Of a DNA stretch of 64,000 nt, positions 1 to 12,157 are shown piece after piece. The DNA comes from Deinandra increscens subsp. villosa (taxonomy: Eukaryota > Streptophyta > Magnoliopsida > Asterales > Asteraceae), in NCBI GenBank assembly GCA_039602395.1, contig JBCNJP010000003.1, positions 64,284,278 through 64,348,277 on the forward strand. Direction: 5' to 3'. Position 1 is the first letter of the stretch. The number at the start of each line of letters is the position of its first letter. The notes beneath the pieces are model-generated. The model saw nothing but the letters and a program-made list of their open reading frames with translations. It searched no databases and was not told where the DNA came from. A program made the position numbers and the translations under genes.

Positions 1-213
1 TTAAACATTCAATACCTACTGTTTTATGTATCCTTCTATACATTATAGTTTATTGAACTCTATTTACCTTTTTTTTTTTCCATCTCACACTCATGGAATA
101 CAATGATCTTCCTAACATTTAATTATTTATACGTTTGTCCCATTTTAATAAACAAATAATTTGTTGATATTGTTTACTTTCATTTAACTTTAGTGTGTTT
201 TGTGTGCATTCAG

Positions 214-3185
214 ATGGTGCACGTAGCAGTGTTTTTGCTGCCTATGATGGAACCAAATATTGGAAGCCTGATGTTGACCCTTCCTACATTCCTGTTTTGG
301 GATCGGTTTACGACAGTTGGGAGCACGTCACTAATATGTATGATGCTTACGCTGCTAAGGCTGGTTTCTCCACCCGGTTAGGCACCCACCGAAAGATCAA
401 TGATGTTACTAGACATAGATACATCCTATGTAACCGGGCTGGAAAACCAAAACTGCAAAGTTTCAATTCTATGAACCCTGAACCAGTTTCTGCTTCAAAG
501 ACTAGCCGCTCATCCTTGACCGACTGTGGTGCATGTATACGTTCTAAGTTCGACCCGGAGACACAAAAGTACACTCTTTACACGTTTGTTGAAGCACACA
601 ATCATGAACTCATTGGCCCTGAATTTATGGATTTCAGCTCCAAGCGTCGTATGCTTGATTTTTCGACCCAGCAATTCATCCACCAACTTAGCCTGAACAA
701 AATTGGTGCTTCTGTTGCGCATAACGTTCAGTGCTCTTTGAAGGGTGGTCATCACAACGTTCGTGGTACAAAAACTGAATTCAAAAACTTTGCTCGAGCT
801 ATTCGTATCTTCATTGGCGATAGGGATGCCAAACTTGTGTTGGACACACTAGAAGAACGTACTAAAAATCTACATAATTTTTTCTATGAGTCTTTAATTG
901 TTGGTAATGAGCTCAAATCACTTTTCTGGGCTGATGATGTTTCACGCTGCAACTATGAAGTGTTTGGCGAAGTACTTGCATTTGATGCAACTTACAAGAC
1001 TAACCAGTAAGTACTCTTAAACTAAAACTATTACTGTTTTAAATTTTGTAACTCTATTATCTTTATACGATGCTGCTGTTTTCAATTTTAAGATAAATAC
1101 TGCCCATGTGCGTCAAAGTTACAGTTTCTTAAATATAGCTCATAACTTGTATTGCTTATATTTTGTGTTACAGGTACTGTATGATCTTTGTGCCGTTTAC
1201 TGGTGTTGACCACCACAAAAAGTGTGTAACTTTCGGTGCCGGGTTGATATCGGACGAGACGATCGAGTCTTATACATGGTTGCTTCAATGCTTTCTGAAA
1301 GCACATGTTACTCAGCCTAGGTTGGTGCTTACCGACCAAGATGGTTCAATGAAATCTGCTATTGAAGCTGTTTTTTATCAGTCTGCCCATAGATTGTGCA
1401 TGTGGCACATCATGAGGAAGTTGCCTTCCAAAGTACGTTCAATTTATATATATATTTGATTTTTTTTCATTAATAAGTGATAATTAGTTCTGTCATTTGA
1501 ATTTTTATATATTATTCATACATCTGCCATATTACTTATCGTCGTTATATAATTTAGATTGAAGATGATGCAGTCGACAATGCAGCCCTCCGTAAATCCA
1601 TCCACAAACTCGTATGGAATCTGATAATCAAACCATGTGATTTTGAAGAGAAATGGCAGTTGCTTATGGCAGAATATGGATTGGCTGGTCACGATTGGCT
1701 TACCACTATGTACAACATGCGAGGAGACTGGATCCCTGCGTACTTCAGAGACCTTCCTATGTGCTGTCTGATGAAGACAACATCTATATGTGAGAGCTCT
1801 AATGCGTTTTTCAAGGTCAACTCTAGCGGCGGCAACACCTTGCTGCAGTTTCTTATGTGTTTTGACACCGCCATTGACGCGCAACGTAATAACCAACGCA
1901 AGCTTGAGTTTGATACCAACACGACAGTACCTGAGATCCACACACGACTTCCAATCGAAAGACATGCGGCCAGTTTGTACACGATCACGATCTTTAAGGA
2001 AGTTCAGAAAGAAATCGAGCGAAGTCTCTATCAGTGTTCTGGTGGCTTGACGCGCACTGTTGGTACTACCAAAATATATACCATTGCTCATGCAAACAGG
2101 AAATTTGTTACTGTCAATGAATTTGAGGTAATTTATATGCACTTTTCCTTTGAATGCACATGTGCACCTTTTCAAACTATACTATTATTGGATTGTTTTA
2201 AATTGTTTGATTATTAGTTGACGCTTTCTGAAGCACATGTGTGCATTTCTTGTTGTCACTAATTTAATTTTCAGACTGTGTTATATCTTTATATTAAATT
2301 TCATAATCTATAAATATGATGCACATGTGCAGTGTTTTTTATTCTGACCATTATGTTTATATTTAACAGGTTTCCATTGATCTTGCTGCTAAGACTGTCT
2401 CTTGCTCGTGTTTATGCTTCACACGCATTGGCTTTTTATGCCGCCATATCTTCTACGTCTTCAGATGCAACCAAGTAAACAAGATTCCCCAAAAATACAT
2501 GTCTGCGCGTTGGGCGCGTAATGCACTTCCATCAAGAGTTTATGATATTGCAAATCGGTATTCAGTTGATACCAGTGAATCGGGCGTTCTCAGAAACGAA
2601 ATTATGGGTATCGTTTCCCAATGTACCGACCGTCTAAGGCGCCAACCAGATCAGCTTGCAGAATATTTGAGTAAGCTCAAAGAGTTGAAGAAACACATAT
2701 TTTCTGAAGTGGCCTATGATCCTTCCCAAGAGCGGACAAGTGCGGTAATAAGTGACATTCTTCGTCAGCCTGAGTTTGGTACTTCTTCTTTCGTGCCAAC
2801 GCAAGGAATTAGGAACAAGGGGTGTGGAACTGACAAGCGTTTGATCGGTCCGGGTGAGAAGGCTATTGAAGCGTTCAAGAAGGGTCCGAGACTGTGTAAG
2901 AAGTGTAACAAATATGTTTACGACCATGATTCCCGTAACTGTGATAAAGTTCGGCGTGCTACCGAGATTGCTGCTGCTGCTGCAGCTGCGGCTGCTGCTG
3001 CGAGTGCTGTCGCGTCTGCTGACCCTTTCGATACACACGTGCATCAAGCCGTCGATTCTGCTAACCAGCCTTGTGTTGACGATGGTGCGCCTGTTGTCCC
3101 CCCAAATGCTCCACCAGTCCGTCGACAACCTACACGTGCTGCTAAACGCTCGTCTGGTAGAGCTGCTGGGTCGCCCGCTACGTGA
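214..3185 (+). CDS. FAR1-related / MULE transposase-type protein, 4 exons, 5' end not certain
   Basis: Exons join(214-1006, 1174-1432, 1558-2127, 2370-3185); every intron is GT-AG and the phases agree, giving about 811 residues to the TGA at 3,183. In order: a FAR1-type zinc-binding domain (CGAC and HNHEL around 530-610), a MULE transposase domain with all three acidic residues (Asp 984-986 in AFDATYKTNQ, Asp 1334-1336 in LTDQDG, Glu 1792-1794 in CESSN), and a SWIM zinc finger (CSC...CRH, from 2,403). The tail has a CKKCNKYVYDHDSRNC cysteine cluster, a 12-13 residue Ala run encoded near 2,971-3,006 and a basic end. The family comprises Mutator transposases and domesticated FAR1/FHY3 transcription factors; the sequence alone cannot separate these, but the convergent Ulp1-like neighbour favours an element-borne transposase. 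No ATG fits the start: 214 follows a TTCAG acceptor (193 is an alternative), so earlier exons probably lie left of the window. Confidence 0.85.
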
Positions 3186-4095
3186 TTTGTATTTTTTTCG
3201 TTCATGCCTTCATAAAGATTTATATAGATTCATAATAAACATCTTGTTTAGATGCATGATCTGACCTTGTATTTGCTTATGATACCTCTTGACTTTGTTT
3301 CATTCGTATTGGTTGTTAAGGATTCTGTTGACTTTTATGGTTGATAAGTGTTTTGCAGTTGGTTTTTTTTTTTTTATAATTTCACATGCGGGTCATACAT
3401 TATTTAGTTAATAAACATTCGTTTTATCCATTAGTTATTAACTTATATTACAACCTAAGTGTTTTTTTTTTTTTTTTTGTTTCTAAATTGTTTAGTATTT
3501 TTTATGTGTTTGTTATAATGCGACACAGCATTCTGGTTGTGTTTGGTACACTTTACCAGCTAATGATGCACGTGTGCATCATTGGTTATTGTGTTATAAT
3601 ATCAACGATTTCTTTTTTTTTTCTTATTTACCATCCATAAACATCACATTGTATACCTTCCATTTTGTATAAGTGTCTTGTTGGGTTTCATTTTAACATT
3701 ACTACTTTTTAATTCACATGTGTACCAATAATTCATACATGTTATATCTATCTGCAATTACATAGTACCATTTTAGAATGTCAAAACCAACAGTCCTGCC
3801 ACCTGCCACACATTTCAGATTACTAGTGTATTGTTTTATGCTAACTTTCATTATACCATAAGTATTCTTTTTATTCACACGTGCATCAAGCTTTCATACG
3901 CGATATAACTAACTGTGATTCCACAATACTAAGTTTAAACCACAAAACAAACAATACTTGCCACAAAATCAAAACACTAGTGTGCTTTTATGCTAATTTC
4001 CAGTTATATTTTTAACTAAACCCTTAATGTCTAATAACAAAACGGGTCAGCCTTATATACTTGATTTCAAATTGATCTAGTTCCCTCCTGTCCCT
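3186..4095. other. AT-rich spacer between convergent genes
   Basis: This 910-bp stretch lies between two gene 3' ends. It is T-rich with long T runs (about 3,363 and 3,463). It carries three copies of the dispersed CACRTGTGCATC-type motif (3,568, 3,714, 3,876). The copy at 3,876 shares CACACGTGCATCAAGC exactly with a copy inside the last exon of the upstream gene (3,034). No coding region was recognised. Confidence 0.6.
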
Positions 4096-7000
4096 TCATT
4101 CAAACCTCACTCGCTTTCCCTTGACGTCTTTCTTCAGCTTCAACATCTTCTTCTCTTCTGCTGCATCCTCTTTCTTTGGTTCTTCCCCTTTGATATCCTC
4201 AAGCCCTTTCACAATCTTTTCATACTCTCCATCCAGCTTTTTCAAAAACTTTTGTACCTGCATTGCTGCTGCCTTGTTGCTGTCATCATTCGACACCCTT
4301 TGTAAGTTCCGGTTTGTTGTTTCTGAACCCTTCACCGTTCTTTCCCCGGATGCATTTGCTGCTGATGACAATAGTTTGCAAGCATACCTCATTCTTAAGT
4401 TTTGAACCTGCGTTTCTCTCTGTTTGTCATCATTTCTGAACCCGTTATCGAACCCGCTTGTCCTCCCTTTGTATGATTCCATGTTTCTCATCGCATACAC
4501 ACCAGAATCTGTGTATTCTGTCTTTGTTGTCCATGTTGACTTCAACAGCCTTGGTTTTGTTGCTGATAGAGACATAGCTTTTGGATGGCTGACTTTTTGT
4601 AGATAGCTCCATATGACGTGTTTCTGCAAAAGATTTAAAACACAAAATGAACAAAAAAAAAAATAAACAAACAAAATAAAACATTATATGTCAATTACAG
4701 TTTTTTAATATGTGTATATTGTTAATATAACTTACCACTTTGTGTGGAGTCCCCTTTGATGCGTATGTTTTGCCCCCGTCTGCCATGTCCTCTAAGCTTA
4801 TTCCCTCGTGCACGCTCTCGATCACTGTTATAGCGGGCACATCCAAGTCAAAACACATGATGTATAAATGATCACCGTCTTTTATCGGCACCACGATCGT
4901 CTTGAACGATTTCATGTCCATCCGTGATTTGTCCCCATCAACCACAACCAGCAGCCTGTTCTCAAACTTTTCCACCCTTTTTGGGTTTGTGCTTTTTTCT
5001 GATATTACTGATTCATTCTGGAATCATAAGTTTTTGTAACATGTTAGACTTGGTGCCCATGTGCATCAATGTTCCCTTACAAACATATCAGTTCAGTTTT
5101 TTTTTTTTAACTTACCATTGTATCCGGGTATAAAAACAGGCGTTGCTGCCCTTTTTCTACTGCTGCCTCCTCAAAATTGAGCACCGCTGCCCAGCAACTC
5201 ACTATATTTGTGTCTACCTTCTTTCCTGGCATTAGGCTCCCTATCATGAACGCCTTTGCGGTCAGACCGTAGACTGTTGTGAACAAGTCTCTCCTGTACA
5301 TCAGAAATTTGTTCTAATCAAAAGTTTGACTAACTTTAATTGTTAGTGCACGCGTGTATCGTTTCACTAACTTTGTGTTATGTGTTAATTATGCAGATTT
5401 TTTTAACTATTATTGTAAGTTAGGATACGATTACTTACATGAAACCGCGCTTAGCGTTTTCACCGTCACCTTCTTTTGTTTTCAGCATTTCATCATTTTC
5501 GCCTTTGTCATTATCTTTATCAGCATTGACTTTCTTTTTTGATTGTTGGCATGCCATCAAATATTGCCATAGCAGCCTCTCTCTCTTGTTTGCTGCCCTG
5601 TTTATGTCCACCATCCCTTCCTCACTCATTTCTTCTTCTGTATTATCTTCCTCTCCTTCTTTTGCATCTGACCTCACTTTTTTCTCAACACTGTATTCTT
5701 CTTCCACTTCGGGACTGATCCCTATTCTTTCTTCCTTTTCTGTTTCATTTGCGTCTCCTACTTGATGTTTAACTTCAACATCCTTCATCTGTTCGTCTTG
5801 AACAGATTTACCCACCATCTCCTTGTATGCTTCCAACACCTTTTTTTTTGATGTTTTTTTGTCTTGTGTACCCTGCACGGATTCCGGTGAACTTTGTGAG
5901 CTGTCTATCCCCATGTCAAATGATGGCATTGTATTGTCTACTACCTTCTTTGACTTCCTTTTTTTTGCTTTCACGCCTTTTGATGCCTCTTCTGTTATGT
6001 TTTCTACCTCCTTGATTGTTCCATTGTCTACCCCCTTGCTGTGCTCGTTTTTATTGAGCTCGATCGTGTCTTTGTAGGTTGAGTTGTACACTTCTACATA
6101 AGCCTTCACTTCTGCAACTTCTGGAAACTTTGTGTATGTTTCTACTAATGCCGTCTCAGCTTCCTTCTTTGTTTCTTTAACCAGGTTAAACACTTCCTTC
6201 AGCCTATCCAAGTGTTCCTGAAACATACATTTTAAAGTTATATTTTATATAGATTTTTTTTTATACACATGTGCACTGACCTCCAACGTGCTCTGATCTG
6301 TTATTTTTCTTACTCCACTGCACCCTTCCTGGTCACTGTCATCGTCTTCTTTATCAATATATGTGTCTCTCTGTTTTCCTATACCGAATCCCCCATTTTG
6401 AATCTCAAATTCTTCCCTCAGTTTCAACATGTCTTGTGTCCAAAAGCTTATCGGGCTTATTGTACGATCGATGTTTATCCCTGAACATATTATGCTATCC
6501 ACGTATATTACCTGCACGTTTGTTTTAAGTAAATCATGTTATTTTTTTTTTTAATTTCATCATTTTAATACATGACATGTTACAAATCTTGAGTATCTTA
6601 CCATCAACAACGCCATTGGTCCTGTGAACCTGGATTCGGGGTCGAGCCTGTCCCATCCGGCCTTACACCTCTTCAAGGCGTCTATCACAAATCTGTTCCA
6701 GTTTATCTTGTCCAAGTCCATGTCATCTCTTATATAAGACATCAGTTCGAGCTTGATCTTCTCGTTGTTTCCATACTCCACCATCACACTTCCAAATAGC
6801 GCTATGAAATCCATCTTGAACATTGTTCCTGACTCGTTTCTGTCTTCAGCCATCTTCTTTGCAACTTGAACCCGTGACACGTTTGCTCCGCCGTATCGCG
6901 CCCTCCACGCCTTAGCTGTTTCAACTGGACTGTCTGAGTCACCATCAAGTATATGTCCTTCATTTTTCAGCCCAAACAACTTTGTTATCTTCTCCTCGTC

Positions 7001-8641
7001 TACCTTCACCTTTACAGACCCGAGGTCAATATGCATCTCTTCCGGGTTAAAGCTGTCAACTACAAAATACCCGATCCTTCCAGGTATTCCGTCCATGCGG
7101 AACTTCAGAATTCGTCCCATCCCCATCTCCCTTACAGCTCTTCGTTGATTTCTTGAAAGCTTTCCTATAGCTTTGCACAATTGCAATGGTGCTGTCCTTA
7201 TCCTTATCGACGGTAATTTCTTGGCTTCTTTTATTGTTTTTGTACCCTTCCCACCTTTTTCTGCTTGTGCCCTTTTTCTTTTTGGTTTTCTATGCTGTTC
7301 CACCATGTAATCTGTTGAATATGCATAACCTTAAATTAATTCACATGTGTATCAAATTATATTAAGCTGATGCACGTGTGTTTTATTATACGATTATGAT
7401 GCATATGTGTGCTTACCTATAGTAAAACATACATACATACAGTTAACTAAATACATAAAACAAGTGTAATATACAATTGTATACCTTCCTGGCTGCTCTC
7501 AATTGGATTGCTGTCAACGTCATTACACACGATCCCTTTTGTTCTCAACCTCAACTGTCTTGTAGGTGTTCCTTCTACAATCCAAATACATCCAGCAAGA
7601 TGAATTAATTTGTATATAGTAAAAAAAAAACAACTAAATACATTAATAAGATTAAATATAAATATAATTAAATAAACAACCAAACAGTCAATCATTCAAA
7701 ATGTACGATGTTCATATTTACCTTTCTCTTCGTTCTGTTCTGGTTTGTTATCGTTCACTGCCACTGCTAGCTCCTTCTTTTTTTTACCTCGTGTCCTGGT
7801 TACAATCATGTATCCTATAATAGCAACAAAATAATATGTTATTATTTATTTGCCGCTTATAATTCCCGTTTAGATTGGTTTTGTAGCCAATGTTTCCAAT
7901 AAATAAATAAATAAATCTGATAATTAATTTACCTTCCGCATTGTCTTCCGACTCTTCTTCGGTGCTAACAGGCAACGGACTTGAGATTTTACCCCCTTCA
8001 TCATCACTGCTTCCATCTATGTTGCTATTGTCGCTTGCATCATCCATATCTTCCGAATCGTGCTCGCTTGTTTCGTTTTCTTGTGAGCCATCATCTGCAA
8101 CCGGGTCGTGAATCTGTTCTTTCATTCTTCCTTTTGATTGTTTCTTCTTACTCTTGTCTTCATCTGTTTTTTTTTTATATTTTTTTGCACAGCTATTCAA
8201 GGTTAATTGTTGGTGCACATGTGTAATGTAGACTGTTATGATTTTATGGTTCTTATCATGTATTAGTTACAGTTTGTGTTACAATGCACACGTGTTTTAT
8301 ATCACACGTACATGTTACAGTTCATGTTTTTTAACAGATTGCAATTTTATTTTATAAATAATATAATGTATTATTTGCACGTGTGTGTTATGATGCACGT
8401 GTGTGTTATGATGCACGTGTGTGTTATAACCCGTTTGTGCTGATATCTCTACATAATATAAAAAAAATTATACCTTCTTTACCCTTTTGTTTATCTTTCT
8501 CCATTTCTGACAGTTCCTTTTTTGCTTTTAAGTTTACATCGTTTTCTTTGTTGTATACAACCTTCAGCTTCTTTCCTGCCACTGTATTTTTTTTTTATTT
8601 TTACATGTTAGTAAATATACATTTATATATATATAGGGGTA

Positions 8642-8677
<36 letters not shown>

Positions 8678-10058
8678 TATAAAGTACACGTGTTTTCAAT
8701 TTAACACGTGTGTGTTAGCTTACAATTTGTTAATGGCTGCTCTTTGTCACTTTCGTAAACAACGTCTGCTGTTTCTGGTGTGTTTGTATATTTTGATTTG
8801 AACTGTCCAGCTATCCTCGTGCTTTTTCTTTCTGGCTCGATAATACAACACGTCATAAAAAAAATATGACAATAAAAAATAAATAACAATATATAAATGT
8901 AAAATAATTATAATATGTTGAAGGGAATAGATAAGTTTACGCTTCACACGTTCCATCTGCCTTGTGTTGATCTGAAAGAAAAAAAAAATTATCAATTAAT
9001 AAAAATGTTATATTAACAAACAGTGTTGTCATGAAACTTGATCTATACCCTGCATTTATACTGTCGTACACGTGTGCATTGTCACCACCGTTTGTATTCT
9101 TTGATTTATTTTTTCAATATTTTTGCACATGACTTTTTTTTAAACACATAATAAAGCTCACTGTCAGTATCGGTTTTAACGGTTCACACGTGTACCATGT
9201 CTATGTAATATCTGATTACAACGTTTATAATTTGGTACACATGTGTATTGTTGTATGCTGTTTTAAAAACATGACATGTCATTTTATTATCAGATAGTAC
9301 ATGTGCGTCGTGTATTTGTTTGTTTTGGTTTCTTATCTTCCTAATCATAATTGTTCCTAAAATTTTATACACAGTTCCCACTTGTGCTTTGTTACACATG
9401 TGCATCGTTCGTGTAATCTATTGTCTTCTTGACTAAAACATTGATGTTATTCTACAAAGTGTTTTTCTAATATTTTCTATGCTTACTGCTTTCCTGAATG
9501 GTTATATTGGTTGCAATATTCCTGTGCACGTGTGCATCATGACTCATATTTGATTATGTTACCTGTTTTCATGTTGTTTTGCATCCCTTCTTCCTTCTTG
9601 TCCGTGTTTTTTTAACCAAATTCTGGTATACAGTTTATAGTTGTACCAAGTTACACATGTGCATCAATTGTGTATATGTTATCCGGATCAGTAAATGTGA
9701 TAATTAGTTCATCTAACTATGTTAATTATACAAGCTATTTGCAATTGCATGTCGCATTTACTGTCTACACTCTCAAATTTAGGTTTAACTCGCGTATAAC
9801 GCTTTAAACTACTGTGACTAACTAGATTCTCAAATCGAGGTTTGTGATGTGCATTGCTATACGATTATTGACTAATTTTGACTGAGTATTGTTGTTTACC
9901 TCTAAAACGTCGTTCCTTCGTCTGAATCTTCGTCTCCGATCCTGAAATCTCGAGTGTTTTTCAGGTTCTGGTGTTGTTGATTCGTTGTACTTCGAGACTT
10001 GTTCGGATCTCTCCTTTTTTCGTCGAGATTTAGGGTTTTTTTCCGGTGATTTAGGCAA
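4096..10058 (-). CDS. Ulp1 (C48) protease-like protein with altered catalytic residues, 13 exons
   Basis: Exons in transcript order: about 10058-9900, 8971-8941, 8831-8724, 8581-8474, 8163-7933, 7814-7722, 7574-7485, 7311-6602, 6511-6281, 6217-5439, 5293-5116, 5017-4736, 4623-4096. All twelve introns are GT-AG and stay in frame, giving roughly 1,175 residues. The N-terminal ~270 residues are basic then acidic low complexity. Exon 8 (~270-510) contains IPGRIGYFVVDSF and KLFGLKNEG, like the region preceding Ulp1 domains in large plant Ulp1-type proteins. Exon 10 is charged, with Lys/Glu-rich coils. Exons 11-13 form the protease fold: LFTTVYGLTAKAF, then VVPIKDGDHLYIMCFDL with the catalytic His (codon 4868-4870), then TDSGVYAMRNMESYKG where the family has DCG. 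The nucleophile Cys is therefore Ser (codon TCT, 4504-4506), and the Asp position reads VIES (Glu, 4817-4819). Active members cleave SUMO-type conjugates; this one may be a pseudoenzyme. No in-frame ATG was found in the first exon, so the true start is unresolved. Confidence 0.78.
8377..8427 (+). repeat. 18-bp tandem repeat, three units
   Basis: The unit GCACGTGTGTGTTATGAT starts at 8,377, 8,395 and 8,413; the third unit diverges after TTAT. Each unit contains the CACGTG core of the dispersed motif. It sits in an intron of the Ulp1-like gene. Confidence 0.9.
8621..8676. repeat. AT microsatellite split by GGGGTACC
   Basis: Two TA runs flank GGGGTACC, forming a snap-back palindrome around 8,625-8,676 within an intron of the Ulp1-like gene. 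Confidence 0.8.
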
Positions 10059-10254
10059 AATTCTCGATCGATCGTTGGAGTGTGGATCTATGATTTCGAG
10101 AGTGCCGTCTCATTCGATTAGGTTAGTTTGATATTTCCGACAATGCCCCTCCGTGAATTTGAGGGTTTAAAAATTAGAAGTTACAGTTTTGGCCCCTCCC
10201 CTTGTAAATTTGTCTTGTTCTCGGGTTTTCACAAAAAAATGTGTTTTCGTAGGA

Positions 10255-10754
10255 NNNNNNNNNNNNNNNNNNNNNNNNNNNNNNNNNNNNNNNNNNNNNN
10301 NNNNNNNNNNNNNNNNNNNNNNNNNNNNNNNNNNNNNNNNNNNNNNNNNNNNNNNNNNNNNNNNNNNNNNNNNNNNNNNNNNNNNNNNNNNNNNNNNNNN
10401 NNNNNNNNNNNNNNNNNNNNNNNNNNNNNNNNNNNNNNNNNNNNNNNNNNNNNNNNNNNNNNNNNNNNNNNNNNNNNNNNNNNNNNNNNNNNNNNNNNNN
10501 NNNNNNNNNNNNNNNNNNNNNNNNNNNNNNNNNNNNNNNNNNNNNNNNNNNNNNNNNNNNNNNNNNNNNNNNNNNNNNNNNNNNNNNNNNNNNNNNNNNN
10601 NNNNNNNNNNNNNNNNNNNNNNNNNNNNNNNNNNNNNNNNNNNNNNNNNNNNNNNNNNNNNNNNNNNNNNNNNNNNNNNNNNNNNNNNNNNNNNNNNNNN
10701 NNNNNNNNNNNNNNNNNNNNNNNNNNNNNNNNNNNNNNNNNNNNNNNNNNNNNN
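10255..10754. other. Assembly gap (500 N)
   Basis: Exactly 500 N, the usual size for a scaffold gap of unknown length. The 5' end of the Ulp1-like gene and the right end of any element carrying it may lie in or beyond it. Confidence 0.99.
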
Positions 10755-11985
10755 TATCACCAGTATATATAGTTACAAGAGTATAGGGTTACATAATTAC
10801 AATAAAGACCCTAGACTATAAAACATTATAAAATAACCTCCGGCTTATTTATTCTATCTAACAGTCCGTGAAATCACTTGGCTTTTTCTAGATCTGGTTA
10901 ATATATCTTACTGTATGCTATATCTGATTAGGGTTTTTGAACTCGCCTAATATCCATCATCAGCTTTTCAGCTACAATAGTTTCTATGCTTATGGACAAA
11001 CAAAGTTGCTAATATTCTACATGCAAAGGACTTAACAAGGCGTCTAAAGGTAATTATTAGGATCGGAATCATACATACATGCATAATTATTCGATTAGGA
11101 TGTCTTATGAAAATGCCACAAATCTTTTTTCTATTGTTACCGTTTTAAAATAACTTGTATACTCATTATCCTCCCTCAAATATTCAACTATATTCATCAG
11201 AGAAGTGTGGGATACATATCACCAAATGTGCTCCATACTCTGTTGTCCACGAGGAATGCTAGAATACTTCATTCTCATCTATCTTCAATTTTGCATTTTA
11301 TGTAATTCTTTTTTGTTGTATTTTTGTACGAACTCTGTTCAGATACTCATAGTAGATATGAAGTTGAACCAGTATTCTATAGATGCAATAGATTGCTTAG
11401 AATTACAAAGAGTAATGATAATTCTCAAAATATTTATACGTTGTAGATTTGATGTTTTCTAGATTAGCCTTTAATCTTAGAATGATGGGTTGAAGAACCA
11501 TTTTTTACTTTTTATTTAATAATCTGAACTTGTAAAAAAAGTTCTCAAATTCTTCATAGATAGGCTAAATATTATTGACTTACTTAATTGGGTATGATTC
11601 CAGATAATTTAAGATTTATAATTCTATTTAACTTTTTTTTTTAAATTATTATAATTCATTTAACTTTTTTTAGAATTTTCATTTCAATTTCACAAGGAAC
11701 CTTTCTGAGAGCATGATCAGTGATAGGGGAACTTGGTGACGTAGGATAAGGGTTAGGGACTTCTAGGCTTGTCTTTTTTAGGGCCTCCCCTTTTCCGCTC
11801 GTGTGGTTGTCTATCTTGCTAATTTTCTTGGGTATGTGTGTGTTTTGTGTTTGTTTTACCTCAACCATAGTTTTTAATTACACTGGCTGGCTTTCGGGTC
11901 TACTTTTGGGTCTTTTCTTTTAGTCGAACTTGACTTTGTATATGTGGTAAGTATCTTTATTTGTGGCTTGTTTTTCGTGTTTGGA
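10755..11985. other. Noncoding DNA, nothing recognised
   Basis: AT-rich sequence with no convincing coding region and no termini of a known element class. Short open frames here lack family resemblance. Confidence 0.5.
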
Positions 11986-12157
11986 TGTTTTTCGAGTCAG
12001 GGGTCTCTTTGGGTGCAACCTCTTTATCCCTCGGGTTAAGGGTAAGTTTTGTAATCTTCTCACCTTTTATCCCTCGGGTTAAAGGTAAGGTTGTCATCTT
12101 TCCACCCTCCCCAAACCCTACCCTTTAGGTGGGATTCAGTGGGTATGTTGTTGTTGT
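11986..12157 (+). repeat. SINE/RTE-type 3' tail
   Basis: The segment carries hallmarks of the shared 3' end of plant Au-type SINEs and RTE LINEs: GAGTCAGGGGTCTC, a CACCCTCCCCAAACCCTACC block, then GTGGGATTCAGTGGGTATG followed by GTTGTTGTTG. The part TTTATCCCTCGGGTTAA is present twice (about 12,024 and 12,066), so it holds an internal duplication. No tRNA-related head or reverse transcriptase was seen, so it is a truncated copy. Confidence 0.6.

Larger units (their letters stand above)
1102..9665. repeat. Dispersed near-palindromic motif, consensus TGATGCACRTGTGCATCA, about 29 copies
   Basis: By eye, partial or near-full copies occur at about 1102, 2155, 2233, 2321, 3034, 3568, 3714, 3876, 5054, 5347, 6265, 7342, 7371, 7401, 8214, 8286, 8303, 8377, 8395, 8413, 8685, 8704, 9067, 9185, 9237, 9298, 9393, 9524 and 9653. 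The best copy, 3563-3580, is palindromic but for the centre. Copies fall in introns of both genes and in the spacer, with one in an exon (3,034). The core is an E-box/G-box (CACATG or CACGTG). I saw no comparable cluster right of 9,665. Confidence 0.75.

Noticed and set aside
4121..6077. Several Phe/Ser-rich open frames on the + strand opposite the Ulp1-like gene
   Set aside because: They mirror Lys/Glu-rich codons of the spliced - strand gene and have no domain resemblance.
8383..8682. + strand frame starting with CYDARV repeats
   Set aside because: It is a translation of the 18-bp tandem repeat and AT microsatellite inside an intron.
10128..10821. Frames of about 200 codons spanning 10,255-10,754
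   Set aside because: They consist almost entirely of N.
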